DNA from: Enterovibrio qingdaonensis | GTDB taxonomy: Bacteria; Pseudomonadota; Gammaproteobacteria; Enterobacterales; Vibrionaceae | Length of the DNA: 64,000 bases | Direction: 5' to 3' | NCBI RefSeq assembly: GCF_028683135.1 | Contig: NZ_JAJUBB010000008.1 | Coordinates: 62,001 to 126,000, forward strand | Part shown: positions 17,901 through 26,614 of the stretch, piece after piece | Layout of the letters: each line of letters begins with the position of its first letter | How positions within the stretch are numbered: position 1 is the stretch's first letter | The notes under the pieces: model-generated | What the model saw: only the letters and a program-made list of their open reading frames with translations | The model's database searches: none | Told to the model about the DNA's origin: nothing | Position numbers and translations under genes: made by a program

Positions 17901-18107
17901 TCAGTAAGGGCGGCTGTTGGGTTCGATAACCCCGGTCGCCAATGCAATGAGTAAGATTACGAAAGCAATCACAGAGAAAAGAACACGTCTACCGAGGTAG
18001 CGAGACAAAGGTACATCGGACTGGCCTTTGACCAAAATGGGCAACGCGCGAAACAGATTAAAAACGATAAATATCAGCAAGCATACAAGGATCCCTTTGA
18101 GCAGCAT
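17901..18107 (-). CDS. Small twin-transmembrane protein, DUF2909-like
   Basis: A 68-residue protein with two hydrophobic helices (about 3-22 and 42-62) joined by a basic loop (SDVPLSRYLGRR). It has a strong AGGAGG ribosome site at 8 bases. It is encoded against the cox genes, between ctaE and surf1. Small proteins of this shape, annotated DUF2909, are known next to cox genes in other gammaproteobacteria. The role is unknown; assembly or a small accessory subunit is possible. Confidence 0.75.
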   Translation of the reverse strand: MLLKGILVCLLIFIVFNLFRALPILVKGQSDVPLSRYLGRRVLFSVIAFVILLIALATGVIEPNSRPY

Positions 18108-18141
18108 ATTGCCTCCTGTTGACCAAAATGATGATCAGAAC

Positions 18142-18873
18142 GTGGATAATTTGTCTTCTTCCAAAGTACGCCGAATCAGAAGAATTGGTTTCCTTGTCTT
18201 TACTTTGGCGATGACTGCGCTGCTGGTCAAGTTAGGTTCATGGCAGATGTCACGGGCTGACGAAAAAGCCCAGCTTTTAGCCCAGCTCGATATTCGGCAA
18301 CAAACGGTACTAACCGACGTGGATGCGCGCAATGTGGACTTAAAAGGGTTTGGCGTTGCGATAATAGGGCAGTTTGATGATGAAAAAAGCATCCTGCTTG
18401 ATAATCAAACCCTAAATGGACAAGTCGGTTACCGTTGGATAGTGCCATTTCATCATCAAGGTCAATGGATACTGGTGGAATTAGGATGGATAGCCGCTCC
18501 TGCACGACGCGATGAACTGCCAGTGCTGCCATCAATTGGTAACACGTTGCTTGTCAAAGGGGTGTTGGATACACCTTCTGACAGGGTGGTATTAAAACAG
18601 GAAAACACCGACGTTAGGTGGCCGCTTCGCATTCAGTCTGTGGACATTGATGCGTTATCGGAAAAAACAGGACAAGCCTTGTCGCCATGGATAGTGCGTT
18701 CAGCAGGCCTTGAAGATACACAAGGAAGCCAGGTAGATGTTGGCGTCATCCCCGTTTGGAATCCGGTGGTGATGTTACCCGAAAAGCACTATGCCTATGC
18801 TGCACAATGGTTTGGATTAGCCCTTGTTGTGGTGATTGGATTTTTGGTTTGGTGGAGAAAGGGGCATTTATGA
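18142..18873 (+). CDS. SURF1 family cytochrome oxidase assembly protein
   Basis: SURF1 proteins help insert heme a into subunit I. The protein has an N-terminal helix (RRIGFLVFTLAMTALLVKLGSWQ), a periplasmic domain with LLDNQTLNGQVGYRWIVPF and ILVELGWIAAP, and a C-terminal helix (YAAQWFGLALVVVIGFLVWWRK), the normal two-helix layout. The start is uncertain: the frame is open further upstream, but GTG 18142 gives 243 residues, a usual length, and avoids overlap with the antisense gene. TTG at 18151 is an alternative. The stop overlaps the next start as ATGA. Confidence 0.88.
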   Translation: MDNLSSSKVRRIRRIGFLVFTLAMTALLVKLGSWQMSRADEKAQLLAQLDIRQQTVLTDVDARNVDLKGFGVAIIGQFDDEKSILLDNQTLNGQVGYRWIVPFHHQGQWILVELGWIAAPARRDELPVLPSIGNTLLVKGVLDTPSDRVVLKQENTDVRWPLRIQSVDIDALSEKTGQALSPWIVRSAGLEDTQGSQVDVGVIPVWNPVVMLPEKHYAYAAQWFGLALVVVIGFLVWWRKGHL

Positions 18874-19403
18874 CAGGGAAGAAAGCAGTGCTATTTGTGA
18901 CCATCGCCTTTTTGCTGCCGGTTTTAGCAGCCAAGTTGGTGCTGGAAATGGGCTGGTATAATAAAGGCGTGACTAACAGTGGCGAGTTGTTGTCCGGACA
19001 AACACAAACGGAATGGCTTCAGCATCAAGGGCAGTGGCGGCTGATTTATACCTTGCCGGATAACTGTGATGAACAATGTGAAAGTGCGCTTTTTCAGCTC
19101 AATCAAATTCCGGTTGCTGTGGGACGAGAGCGTGAACGCGTAGCCAGTATTTTGCTCGTGCCTGAAAACAGGGCGGATGATGAGCCTGCCCAGCCTGAAG
19201 TGACTGAGCAGACAATCGACGCTGCCCAGTTGCAAACATTGTCGGCATTGCCTCACGCTGGCGAAGCCATTTATCTTGTCGACCCTCTGAATAACCTCAT
19301 ATTGGCGTACCCCATTCCTCACAGCAAAGATGCGCAAATTAGTCAAAGCAAAGGGCTTTTGAAAGATCTGCGTAAGCTCATGAAGCTCTCGAAGGTGGGG
19401 TGA
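18870..19403 (+). CDS. Sco-like membrane-anchored protein in the cox cluster
   Basis: A 177-residue protein with an N-terminal membrane anchor (about 5-24). Its middle resembles the Sco copper chaperone: QWRLIYTLPDNCDEQCESAL has a CX3C pair at Cys66 and Cys70, and HAGEAIYLVDP supplies a His (129) six residues before the Tyr of the strand that follows the Sco copper His. No standard Sco gene is seen in the cluster, so this may do that job for the CuA site. The start overlaps the surf1 stop (ATGA); ctaA follows directly. Similarity to Sco was judged by eye. Confidence 0.7.
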   Translation: MTGKKAVLFVTIAFLLPVLAAKLVLEMGWYNKGVTNSGELLSGQTQTEWLQHQGQWRLIYTLPDNCDEQCESALFQLNQIPVAVGRERERVASILLVPENRADDEPAQPEVTEQTIDAAQLQTLSALPHAGEAIYLVDPLNNLILAYPIPHSKDAQISQSKGLLKDLRKLMKLSKVG

Positions 19404-19405
19404 AT

Positions 19406-20461
19406 ATGGATAAAGAAAAACGCTACCTTGCCCTGATTTACGGCGCGCTATTACTGGCAATCGTGGTGGTTGCACTTGGGGCGTTTACTCGCTTGACCGA
19501 AGCGGGACTTGGCTGTCCAGACTGGCCAGGGTGCTATGGCTTTCTGACGGTGCCTCAATCCGCAGAACACATTGAGCAAGCCTCGTTAGCTTTTCCTGAT
19601 GCCCCTGTGGAAATTCAAAAAGCATGGAATGAAATGATCCATCGCTATGTAGCAGGCACCTTAGGGTTGGTGATTGCGGCGATTGCCTTTTTAGCATGGC
19701 GTAGTCCGTCACGAAACCGCCTATTACCGTCCATCCTTTTAGCTGTAGTGACATTTCAGGCCGCGCTTGGCATGTGGACAGTGACCATGAATTTGATGCC
19801 CATTGTGGTCATGGGGCACCTTCTCGGCGGGTTTACCACGGTGACTTTACTGTTTCTTCTCGCGTTGACCGAAAGACGCAGGCTGAGCACGGCGACAGTA
19901 TCCGCTCAGGCTGAGAAACGAGAGGTATCGGGAAAAGTGAAGGTGTTAGCCGTAGGGGCATTCGTTGCCGTTGTGCTTCAAATTGCTTTGGGTGGATGGA
20001 CATCAGCCAACTATGCCGCTGTCGTCTGTACCGAATTGCCGGTGTGTGAAGCAGACTGGATAAGCAAGTACGACGCTGACGCTTTCCACCCCATTAGCCC
20101 GGCAAATGAAACCTATCAATATGGCGTGCTTAACTTCGATCAGCGCGTCACCATCCATGCGACACATCGCATTGGTGCCATGTTGGTTACTTTGCTTGTT
20201 CTCGCGTTGGCGTGGTCCGTTCGAACACCTCTGGGCTCTCGTACGTCTTTTATGTTGACCGCAGCGTTGGCTCTGCAAATTACGTTGGGCGTGACCAATG
20301 TCGTCGCCTATTTACCGCTTTCCGTCGCCGTCGCACACAACCTTTGCGGCCTGCTTTTATTGCTTGTGATGGTGAAAACCACCGTACAGATATTTTCGCC
20401 TGCATCCGTGTCCGTTAAGCAGGTGCCTTCAGGGGATACAGGGAGGTTAAGTCATGGCTAA
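19406..20461 (+). CDS. ctaA: Heme A synthase CtaA/Cox15
   Basis: Oxidises the methyl group of heme O to give heme A. The 351-residue protein has eight membrane segments in two similar halves. [19 protein letters not shown] and the matching second-half [13 protein letters not shown] contain the usual Cys pairs, and the His ligands lie in [25 protein letters not shown] and [14 protein letters not shown] 19406 is chosen over GTG 19400 because GGTGGGG precedes it. The end overlaps ctaB by 8 bases; CtaB makes its substrate. Confidence 0.93.
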   Translation: MDKEKRYLALIYGALLLAIVVVALGAFTRLTEAGLGCPDWPGCYGFLTVPQSAEHIEQASLAFPDAPVEIQKAWNEMIHRYVAGTLGLVIAAIAFLAWRSPSRNRLLPSILLAVVTFQAALGMWTVTMNLMPIVVMGHLLGGFTTVTLLFLLALTERRRLSTATVSAQAEKREVSGKVKVLAVGAFVAVVLQIALGGWTSANYAAVVCTELPVCEADWISKYDADAFHPISPANETYQYGVLNFDQRVTIHATHRIGAMLVTLLVLALAWSVRTPLGSRTSFMLTAALALQITLGVTNVVAYLPLSVAVAHNLCGLLLLLVMVKTTVQIFSPASVSVKQVPSGDTGRLSHG

Positions 20462-21365
20462 ACTAACACAAACGCTGGTAAGAGATACCACAACAGACAC
20501 ACCGCAATGGCGAGACTACCTCGAACTGACCAAACCAAAAGTTGTTGCTATGTTGCTGCTGACAGCGATGGTGGGAATGTGTCTGGCTGTGCCCGTGTTA
20601 CCACCGGCAAAAGCGGTGATACTGGGTTTGCTCGGGATTGGTATGCAAAGTGCGGCCGCCGCCGTGTTTAATCATGTGATTGATCAGCGTATTGATAGAC
20701 AGATGCAGCGCACCATTCATCGACCTGTTGCCAAAGGAAGGGTTGGTACCGCTCAGGCACTTACCTTTGGTGTGGTACTGATGGTTGCTGGGTTTGCATT
20801 ACTCTGGATGCTCAATGCCCTTGTCGCTTGGCTAACATTTGCCAGCCTGATTGGCTATGCACTGGTCTACACGGTATGGCTCAAGCACGCTACCCCACAA
20901 AACATCGTGATTGGTGGTCTTGCTGGTGCAATGCCGCCGTTATTGGGGTGGGTTGCTGTGACCGGACAACTTGACCCGCATGCGCTTTTGTTGGTCGTGC
21001 TTATCTTCACGTGGACACCGCCACACTTTTGGGCTCTCGCTATTCACCGCGAGAAAGACTATGCCAAAGCGGGTGTGCCTATGTTGCCTGTGACGCATGG
21101 TATCGATTTCACCAAAACCATGATTTTGCTGTATACCTTGCTGCTTGTCGTCGTGGGCTTTTTGCCATGGCTCTCCGGGATGAGTGGACTGATATATCTC
21201 TTTGGTAGCCTAGCGTTAAACCTTGGTTTTGCTTGGTATGCGTGGTGCCTAAAGTTTGCCGATAAAAAAGGTCTGGCTTGGCAAACCTTTAAATACTCCA
21301 TCTGGCATATCTTCGGCTTGTTTGTCGTGCTGTTGGCCGACCATGCATGGAATGCGTTAGCATAA
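20454..21365 (+). CDS. ctaB: Protoheme IX farnesyltransferase (heme O synthase)
   Basis: Converts heme B to heme O by adding a farnesyl group. The 303-residue membrane protein belongs to the UbiA superfamily: [21 protein letters not shown] near the N-terminus, the Asp-containing [15 protein letters not shown] motif and the second motif [17 protein letters not shown] are diagnostic. It follows GGGAGG and overlaps ctaA. This is the last gene of the cox assembly group. Confidence 0.95.
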   Translation: MAKLTQTLVRDTTTDTPQWRDYLELTKPKVVAMLLLTAMVGMCLAVPVLPPAKAVILGLLGIGMQSAAAAVFNHVIDQRIDRQMQRTIHRPVAKGRVGTAQALTFGVVLMVAGFALLWMLNALVAWLTFASLIGYALVYTVWLKHATPQNIVIGGLAGAMPPLLGWVAVTGQLDPHALLLVVLIFTWTPPHFWALAIHREKDYAKAGVPMLPVTHGIDFTKTMILLYTLLLVVVGFLPWLSGMSGLIYLFGSLALNLGFAWYAWCLKFADKKGLAWQTFKYSIWHIFGLFVVLLADHAWNALA

Positions 21366-21393
21366 GGACATCACATACAGCCTGAGTAGTGAG

Positions 21394-21912
21394 ATGCCGC
21401 TTTCTCGTCTTCAATTTTCCACGCCACGGCTAGATGCCGTGGCGTTTGGTTCTTCCAGTGATATTACCGATGACGTCTCACGTCGTATTGCCAATATTCT
21501 GAGCCCGTCAGTTAAACAGCATCTGCCACCCGATATGTCAGCGGTGGTTGACCCTGTATCTGCTGCGCATTGGCTGTCGGAAATCCTATCTGAGGCCACG
21601 TTTGTGTCTGTTTCCTTGAAAGGGACGAAAGAGTTAGTGGGCTTTGTCTTGCTGTATGCCATTAATGATACGCCTGAGAAAATGGCATTGCGCATTGGCT
21701 ATGTTGTGTCGGAAGAGCATCAGGGTAACGGGTTTGCCAGTGAAATTATCGAAGGGGTAGTCGCATGGTGCCGCGCGTCGGGATGTGTTTCGTCGCTGGC
21801 GGGTGGGGCCGAGCAGGCAAATGCGGCATCCATAAGGGTATTGATGAAAAATGGCTTTACATTGGAGGCTGAGTCAGGGAGCGATACCGTCTTTCTCTCG
21901 CTCACTTTCTGA
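21394..21912 (+). CDS. GNAT family N-acetyltransferase
   Basis: A 172-residue protein of the RimJ-like acetyltransferase group. The acetyl-CoA site is visible in IGYVVSEEHQGNGFASEIIEGVVAWC (Q/R-x-x-G-x-G/A pattern) and the C-terminal NAASIRVLMKNGFTLEAE motif. The substrate cannot be told from sequence. It lies 28 bases after ctaB and 39 bases before the MATE gene. From memory, a gene of similar position lies between lexA and dinF in V. cholerae. Confidence 0.8.
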   Translation: MPLSRLQFSTPRLDAVAFGSSSDITDDVSRRIANILSPSVKQHLPPDMSAVVDPVSAAHWLSEILSEATFVSVSLKGTKELVGFVLLYAINDTPEKMALRIGYVVSEEHQGNGFASEIIEGVVAWCRASGCVSSLAGGAEQANAASIRVLMKNGFTLEAESGSDTVFLSLTF

Positions 21913-21951
21913 TACACTTCGCCCACTTGTCCCTCGTCGAATTAACGGATT

Positions 21952-23292
21952 ATGCTCCCGGCTCTTCAACAAAAAGCACTGCATCTTCGGGTGTTCTCTC
22001 TCGCGTTTCCTATGGTTCTGTCCAATATCACCGTGCCTTTACTTGGGCTGGTGGATGCGGCAGTCATCGGTCACCTTGAACATGCATGGTATTTAGGCGG
22101 TGTTGCCGTAGGCAGTACCATGATCGCGGTTACCTTTTGGTTGCTTGGCTTCCTGAGAATGGCAACGACAGGCCTGACGGCACAGGCGTGGGGGGCAGAA
22201 AACAAAACCGGCTTGGCAAATGTATTCCTTCAGGGCTTATCACTGGCTTGGCTACTCGCGCTGGTAATCGTGGTATTACATCCTTTCATTGCAGACGCAG
22301 TATTTAGCGTAAGTGATGCCAGTGAACAAGTGAAATACTACGCGGAACAATACTTTTCCGTTCGTATTTGGAGTGCACCTGCTGCCCTGACTAATTTGGT
22401 TATCATGGGTTGGTTACTGGGCGCACAAAACGCCAGAAAACCAATGACATTGGTGATTGTGGTCAATGCGGTCAATATCGTGCTTGATCTGCTGTTTGTA
22501 GTTGGGTTTGGCTGGAAAGTAGAAGGTGCGGCCGCGGCAAGTGTGATTGCGGATTACACGGGTATGGTTCTTGGGCTGTATTTTGTCGCAGGGACTTGGA
22601 AAGCATCGTCTCTGCCGTCACCGCTTGCGCAGTGGAAAAAGGCATCTTCCGGTATGGGACGTCTTCTCAAGCTGAATCGCGATATTTTCCTGCGAAGCCT
22701 TTGCCTTCAGTTAGCGTTTACCTTTATGACCTTTCAAGGTGCGACACTGGGTGATGATGTTGTTGCCGCCAATGCGGTGTTGATGAACTTTCTGATGCTG
22801 GTGTCCTTTGCGATGGATGGTTTCGCGTACGCCATGGAGGCAATGGTTGGCAAAGCCGTTGGCGCGAAGAATCGGGAAGAACTGCTCACGTCACTTGCCG
22901 CAACAACGCTATGGAGCTTTGTGATTTCCCTGCTTATCACCTTGGGATTTTTACTGGGCGGGCAAGGCATTGTCGGGCTCATATCGGATATTCCGGCAGT
23001 TAGAGAGCAAGCATTTATCTACCTCCCATGGTTAGTGGCGATGCCGCTGGTTTCAATGTGGTGTTTCTTGTTAGATGGCGTGTTTATCGGAGCCACACGA
23101 GGCAGGGAAATGCGCAATACCATGTTTATGTCGATGGGCGGATTTTTTTCAATTTGGTGGTTATTGAGTGGCTATGGTAACCATGCGTTGTGGGCAGCGA
23201 TGCTTGGATTTATGGCCTTAAGAGGACTAACACTGGCCCTGTTGTTTACGTATCAATGGCGTCGAAATACCTTTTTAGCTGCGCACGCTTGA
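21952..23292 (+). CDS. dinF: MATE family efflux transporter, DinF type
   Basis: A 446-residue protein with about twelve membrane segments, in two MATE halves. The first-half motif ANVSNITVPLLGLVDAAVIGH-like segment and RMATTGLTAQAWG are typical of DinF rather than NorM. DinF of E. coli follows lexA and is damage-inducible, but no CTGT-N8-ACAG box was found before this gene or before the GNAT gene. It ends at a strong terminator. Confidence 0.88.
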   Translation: MLPALQQKALHLRVFSLAFPMVLSNITVPLLGLVDAAVIGHLEHAWYLGGVAVGSTMIAVTFWLLGFLRMATTGLTAQAWGAENKTGLANVFLQGLSLAWLLALVIVVLHPFIADAVFSVSDASEQVKYYAEQYFSVRIWSAPAALTNLVIMGWLLGAQNARKPMTLVIVVNAVNIVLDLLFVVGFGWKVEGAAAASVIADYTGMVLGLYFVAGTWKASSLPSPLAQWKKASSGMGRLLKLNRDIFLRSLCLQLAFTFMTFQGATLGDDVVAANAVLMNFLMLVSFAMDGFAYAMEAMVGKAVGAKNREELLTSLAATTLWSFVISLLITLGFLLGGQGIVGLISDIPAVREQAFIYLPWLVAMPLVSMWCFLLDGVFIGATRGREMRNTMFMSMGGFFSIWWLLSGYGNHALWAAMLGFMALRGLTLALLFTYQWRRNTFLAAHA

Positions 23293-23295
23293 TAC

Positions 23296-23322
23296 GAAAA
23301 AGGCACCCACGGGTGCCTTTTC
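23296..23322. terminator. Terminator between dinF and nfuA
   Basis: AAAAGGCACCC and GGGTGCCTTTT form an 11-base stem with a minimal loop, between convergent genes. Confidence 0.9.
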
Positions 23323-23343
23323 TTGTTCGACAGACGCTTACGA

Positions 23344-23928
23344 TTAGTAGTAAGAGTGGTCGCCGTGCGCGTGCTCAGTCATGTCGCGCACGCCATTCAA
23401 TTCGCCGCTGAACTCTTCTAGCAGCTGCTTTTCGATGCCATCTTTCAACGTAACATCAACCATTGAACAACCATTACAACCGCCGCCAAACTGAATCACA
23501 GCCACGCCGTCTTCGGTGATTTCAACCAAGCTGATGTGACCACCGTGGCCAGCCAACTGTGGGTTAACCTGCGTTTGGATAACGTACTCTACGCGTTCCA
23601 TCAATGGAGCGTCATCAGACACTTTACGCATTTTTGCGTTTGGTGCTTTCAGGGTTAACTGAGAGCCCATTTTATCCGTGACAAAATCAATCTCAGCGTC
23701 TTCCAAGAAAGGCAGGCTTAGCTCATCGATATACGCTGAAAAACCGGCGAAGGTGATTTCAGTATCGGTTGCCTCAATGGCATCTTGTGGGCAGTAGGAC
23801 ACGCCACACTCTGCATTTTGAGTACCAGGGTTTACGACAAAAACTCGGATGTTGGTGCCTTCTGGCTGCTGTTCCAGCAGCTTAGCGAAATGGCTTTGTG
23901 CATTTTCTGTAATAGTAATTTGAGACAC
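23344..23928 (-). CDS. nfuA: Fe-S biogenesis protein NfuA
   Basis: Carries and delivers 4Fe-4S clusters to target apoproteins, most important under oxidative stress or iron limitation. The 194-residue protein has an N-terminal degenerate A-type domain and a C-terminal Nfu domain. The cluster-binding CXXC lies in [14 protein letters not shown]. It starts with GTG. The short gap to comF upstream on the same strand allows cotranscription. Confidence 0.95.
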   Translation of the reverse strand: MSQITITENAQSHFAKLLEQQPEGTNIRVFVVNPGTQNAECGVSYCPQDAIEATDTEITFAGFSAYIDELSLPFLEDAEIDFVTDKMGSQLTLKAPNAKMRKVSDDAPLMERVEYVIQTQVNPQLAGHGGHISLVEITEDGVAVIQFGGGCNGCSMVDVTLKDGIEKQLLEEFSGELNGVRDMTEHAHGDHSYY

Positions 23929-24007
23929 GGCTTCTTACCTGAATGATCCAGTACTTGTTTATATTGTACGCTTGTTTTGTTCCGCTATCACCCCTGAAGC
24001 GGTGCGG

Positions 24008-24700
24008 TTAATTTTTGCGTCCCGCTTGAGGAGGTGGCGTGCGGCATACACAGTAAATATCGATATGCTTTACACCATTACTTCTCAGTAAATCACAAAC
24101 CTGCGAAAGGGTTGCTCCTGTTGTGACGACATCATCGACCAGCGCAAGACGTTTAGGAAGTGTGCCTGACACGGTAAACGCATTGTCGAGATTAGTGAGA
24201 CGAGATTGTCTATCTAAACCCTTTTGTTGACGAGTCGCACGTACGCGTTTTAGGAGATTGGGCTCACAATCAACGTTAAGTTGCTTAGCAAGTGAGCGCG
24301 CTAACACCTGGCTATGGTTGTATCCGCGCCACATGCGGCGACGCCAATGCATTGGAATGGGTGTAATGACTGACGCGGGCTCATCGATTCGTGTCGCGAT
24401 CAACGAGGCTAACTCATCGGCAAGCCAGTACTGTCGTTGATATTTAAAGCGGTGCAATAGGGTTGTGTAAGGGAAGGTGTAGCTTCCGATGCACGTGAGC
24501 GAGTCCCACTTTGGTGGCGTTGTTAAGCAGCGTCCACATAATTCTATCTCATAGGGTGCAGGTAGCCCGCACCGCAAACATCTTGGGCTTTGAGGCAATG
24601 TGCTATGACAAGCTTCACACCAAGATGTTCTGTGCTCCTCCAACCTGTGATGGCAAAGCTGACACCGCAATGGCAGGGCGCGTAAGATAGAGCGAAACAT
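24008..24700 (-). CDS. ComF family phosphoribosyltransferase-like protein
   Basis: A 230-residue relative of ComF/GntX. An N-terminal zinc-ribbon-like part has four Cys pairs (CQLCHH, CEAC, CLRCG, CGRC). A PRTase-like domain follows with LALVDDVVTTGATLSQ as the PRPP-binding loop. ComF helps single-stranded DNA enter the cytoplasm during natural transformation in competent bacteria; the exact role in this lineage is less sure. The internal ATG at 24700 is chosen because it leaves a 39-base gap to divergent bioH, while the longer frame would overlap bioH. Confidence 0.85.
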   Translation of the reverse strand: MFRSILRALPLRCQLCHHRLEEHRTSWCEACHSTLPQSPRCLRCGLPAPYEIELCGRCLTTPPKWDSLTCIGSYTFPYTTLLHRFKYQRQYWLADELASLIATRIDEPASVITPIPMHWRRRMWRGYNHSQVLARSLAKQLNVDCEPNLLKRVRATRQQKGLDRQSRLTNLDNAFTVSGTLPKRLALVDDVVTTGATLSQVCDLLRSNGVKHIDIYCVCRTPPPQAGRKN

Positions 24701-24739
24701 AGGGACAGTGACATTCTTCAATATTTTCAGGCAGTTTAA

Positions 24740-25519
24740 ATGACGACACCTCTCTACTGGCACACGGAAGGCCAAGGCTACGATCTGATTCTCATCCACG
24801 GATGGGGGATGAACAGCGCGGTATGGAAAAACCTCCTGCCAGGTCTCACTGAGCACTTCCGAGTACATTGCGTCGATCTTCCCGGATACGGGTATAGCCA
24901 GCCGACCGATGATCTTTCGTTAGAGCAAATGGCACGCACTTTGCTTAAAGATCTACCGCAAAGCGCGATTTGGGTCGGATGGTCACTGGGTGGCTTAGTT
25001 GCAACGCAAGCAGCCCTAATGGCTCCTGAGCGAGTAACAGGCTTGGTGACAGTTTCCAGCTCTCCACGCTTTGCGGCAGAACATGGATGGCGAGGGATAA
25101 AACCCGAGGTATTGGAAGCGTTTACGAAACAGTTGGCTGAAGATTTTAGTGCTACAGTCGAGCGTTTCATGGCACTTCAAGCGATGGGAAGCCCAACAGC
25201 AAGGCAAGATATTAAGTGGTTGAAAGAGGCGGTCCTCTCTCACCCGTCTCCTCAACCTGAAGTGCTTCAGGCCGGTCTTAATATCCTTGCTGATGCTGAC
25301 TTGAGGCCTCGGTTGCGTGAAATTTCAATGCCTTGGCTGAGAATGTACGGTCGGCTTGATGGCTTAGTACCTGTGAAAGTGGCGCAAGAATTGGATATTT
25401 TGGTGCCTCGGTCGCAGCGGCAAATCTTTGCCAATGCATCTCATGCCCCGTTTATCTCGGATCCTCAACACTTTACGCAGGAACTCTTGGCTTTCTGCGG
25501 ACAGTGTTTGCCATCCTGA
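24740..25519 (+). CDS. bioH: Pimeloyl-ACP methyl ester carboxylesterase BioH
   Basis: Hydrolyses pimeloyl-ACP methyl ester, freeing pimeloyl-ACP for biotin ring assembly. The 259-residue alpha/beta hydrolase has the oxyanion HGWGMNSAVW, nucleophile motif VGWSLGGLVA, the acid in YGRLDGLVP and the catalytic His in ASHAPFISDP. It diverges from comF, as in E. coli and vibrios, and stands away from the bio operon. Confidence 0.95.
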   Translation: MTTPLYWHTEGQGYDLILIHGWGMNSAVWKNLLPGLTEHFRVHCVDLPGYGYSQPTDDLSLEQMARTLLKDLPQSAIWVGWSLGGLVATQAALMAPERVTGLVTVSSSPRFAAEHGWRGIKPEVLEAFTKQLAEDFSATVERFMALQAMGSPTARQDIKWLKEAVLSHPSPQPEVLQAGLNILADADLRPRLREISMPWLRMYGRLDGLVPVKVAQELDILVPRSQRQIFANASHAPFISDPQHFTQELLAFCGQCLPS

Positions 25520-25620
25520 CGTGACGAAGTGGTTAAATAAAGTGAAATAGGGCTAAATTTTAAACAATGTTGGCCGATACTTTATTCATCTCACTTGCTA
25601 TGGCAACAGGAGAGACCATA

Positions 25621-25953
25621 ATGAATATAGGTAACGTTGGGTATTCTCAGCACACTTATGCTAAGCCGGCCTCTGTGAATCAGGAGGCAAAGGCGAATCA
25701 GGCAAAGGAAGTGGCAGAGGGTGCAAAGCAGTCTTACGAGCAAGTCGCCAAGGATGTGTCTGAAGGTAAGGCTGTGAATAAAGCAACGGAAGCCGAAGGA
25801 AAAACTTCGTCTGGCGTTGAATCTTTCACTTACGGGGCACTGGGCATGGACCACCCTGAAGAAGTGAAAAGCAACGATGATGCTGCGTATTCAGCAGGTC
25901 AGGTATTGTCAGCTTTGGGCACCATTGGGGGTCTAATCGCAGTCTTGGTCTAA
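25621..25953 (+). CDS. Small protein of unknown function
   Basis: I do not recognise this 110-residue protein. It begins MNIGNVGYSQHTY, has an Ala/Lys/Glu-rich middle (about 17-60) likely to be helical or disordered, and ends in a hydrophobic stretch (SAGQVLSALGTIGGLIAVLV) that could be a membrane tail. ATG 25621 follows AGGAG at 8 bases, which rules out the upstream in-frame ATG at 25567. It is followed by a similar-sized unknown gene after a leader with several hairpins. Confidence 0.65.
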   Translation: MNIGNVGYSQHTYAKPASVNQEAKANQAKEVAEGAKQSYEQVAKDVSEGKAVNKATEAEGKTSSGVESFTYGALGMDHPEEVKSNDDAAYSAGQVLSALGTIGGLIAVLV

Positions 25954-25974
25954 ACGTAGTACCTAACAAATTTC

Positions 25975-26016
25975 GCTGTAGAGATACAGCACGTGCATAC
26001 GCGGGGTAATCCCGCG
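25975..26016 (+). repeat. Two adjacent perfect hairpins in the leader of the next gene
   Basis: GCTGTA-GAGA-TACAGC (25975-25990) and CGCGGG-GTAAT-CCCGCG (26000-26016) are perfect 6-bp stems nine bases apart. Neither has a T run, so they are not ordinary terminators. Their place between two small unknown genes suggests RNA structure; the function is unknown. Confidence 0.5.
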
Positions 26017-26066
26017 ATATGCTCGCAGGCGGCAAGGCCTTCGGTCGATGTTGGGAGAACATTGGC

Positions 26067-26540
26067 ATGAATATTTCGCCCGCAAACGTCAGCATACCCG
26101 CTGTCGTACCATCAGTTAACCCGCCTACCGAACAGGTCGCGCGGGAAAATCGCGTGCGCGAAAAAATTGTCCCTCCGAAGCAGCCTGGAGCCAGTGCAGA
26201 GGAGCGGCCTGTCGCGCAGGAAGAGAAGCAACTCAAGAACCCTTCGTGGGATCCTTCTGAACATCCTAACTATGCTGACATCACTCAAAACCAAAATGAA
26301 TTTTCAGGTGGACAGTTTGCCGCGCATGAAACACTGAGCCAGCTATCTGCCATGCTTTCCAGCAACTCGTATGTGCCACAAGACGAAAATGGCTATGCGA
26401 TGAAGATAAAGCTGCCGAAAGAGATTCTGGACAAGATTGATGAGCTGAAAGAGTCTCAGCGAACGGGCGCAGTTGTCGCGATGCGATACCAGCAATCGTC
26501 TGCCGCGAACGTGCCGTCAGAAGTGCTTATCGTCATTTGA
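26067..26540 (+). CDS. Conserved-looking protein of unknown function
   Basis: A 157-residue protein starting MNISPANVSIPAVV, rich in Pro/Glu/Gln in its first half and with a short helical region KLPKEILDKIDELKESQRTGAVV near the end. No catalytic motif or membrane segment is seen. Similar Vibrio proteins are sometimes labelled Lon protease, but nothing here supports that label. ATG 26067 follows GGGAGA at 8 bases. A terminator lies just after the stop. Confidence 0.65.
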   Translation: MNISPANVSIPAVVPSVNPPTEQVARENRVREKIVPPKQPGASAEERPVAQEEKQLKNPSWDPSEHPNYADITQNQNEFSGGQFAAHETLSQLSAMLSSNSYVPQDENGYAMKIKLPKEILDKIDELKESQRTGAVVAMRYQQSSAANVPSEVLIVI

Positions 26541-26556
26541 CACGAGCAAGTCAAAA

Positions 26557-26588
26557 AGAAAAACAGCACCATTTGGTGCTGTTTTTGG
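26557..26588. terminator. Terminator after the small-gene pair
   Basis: AAAAACAGCACC and GGTGCTGTTTTT form a long stem with a 4-base loop. It lies between convergent genes and can serve tex as well. The end coordinates are approximate by a base or two. Confidence 0.88.
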
Positions 26589-26614
26589 TTTGGCAGTGAG
26601 TTTGGGTTTAGCAA

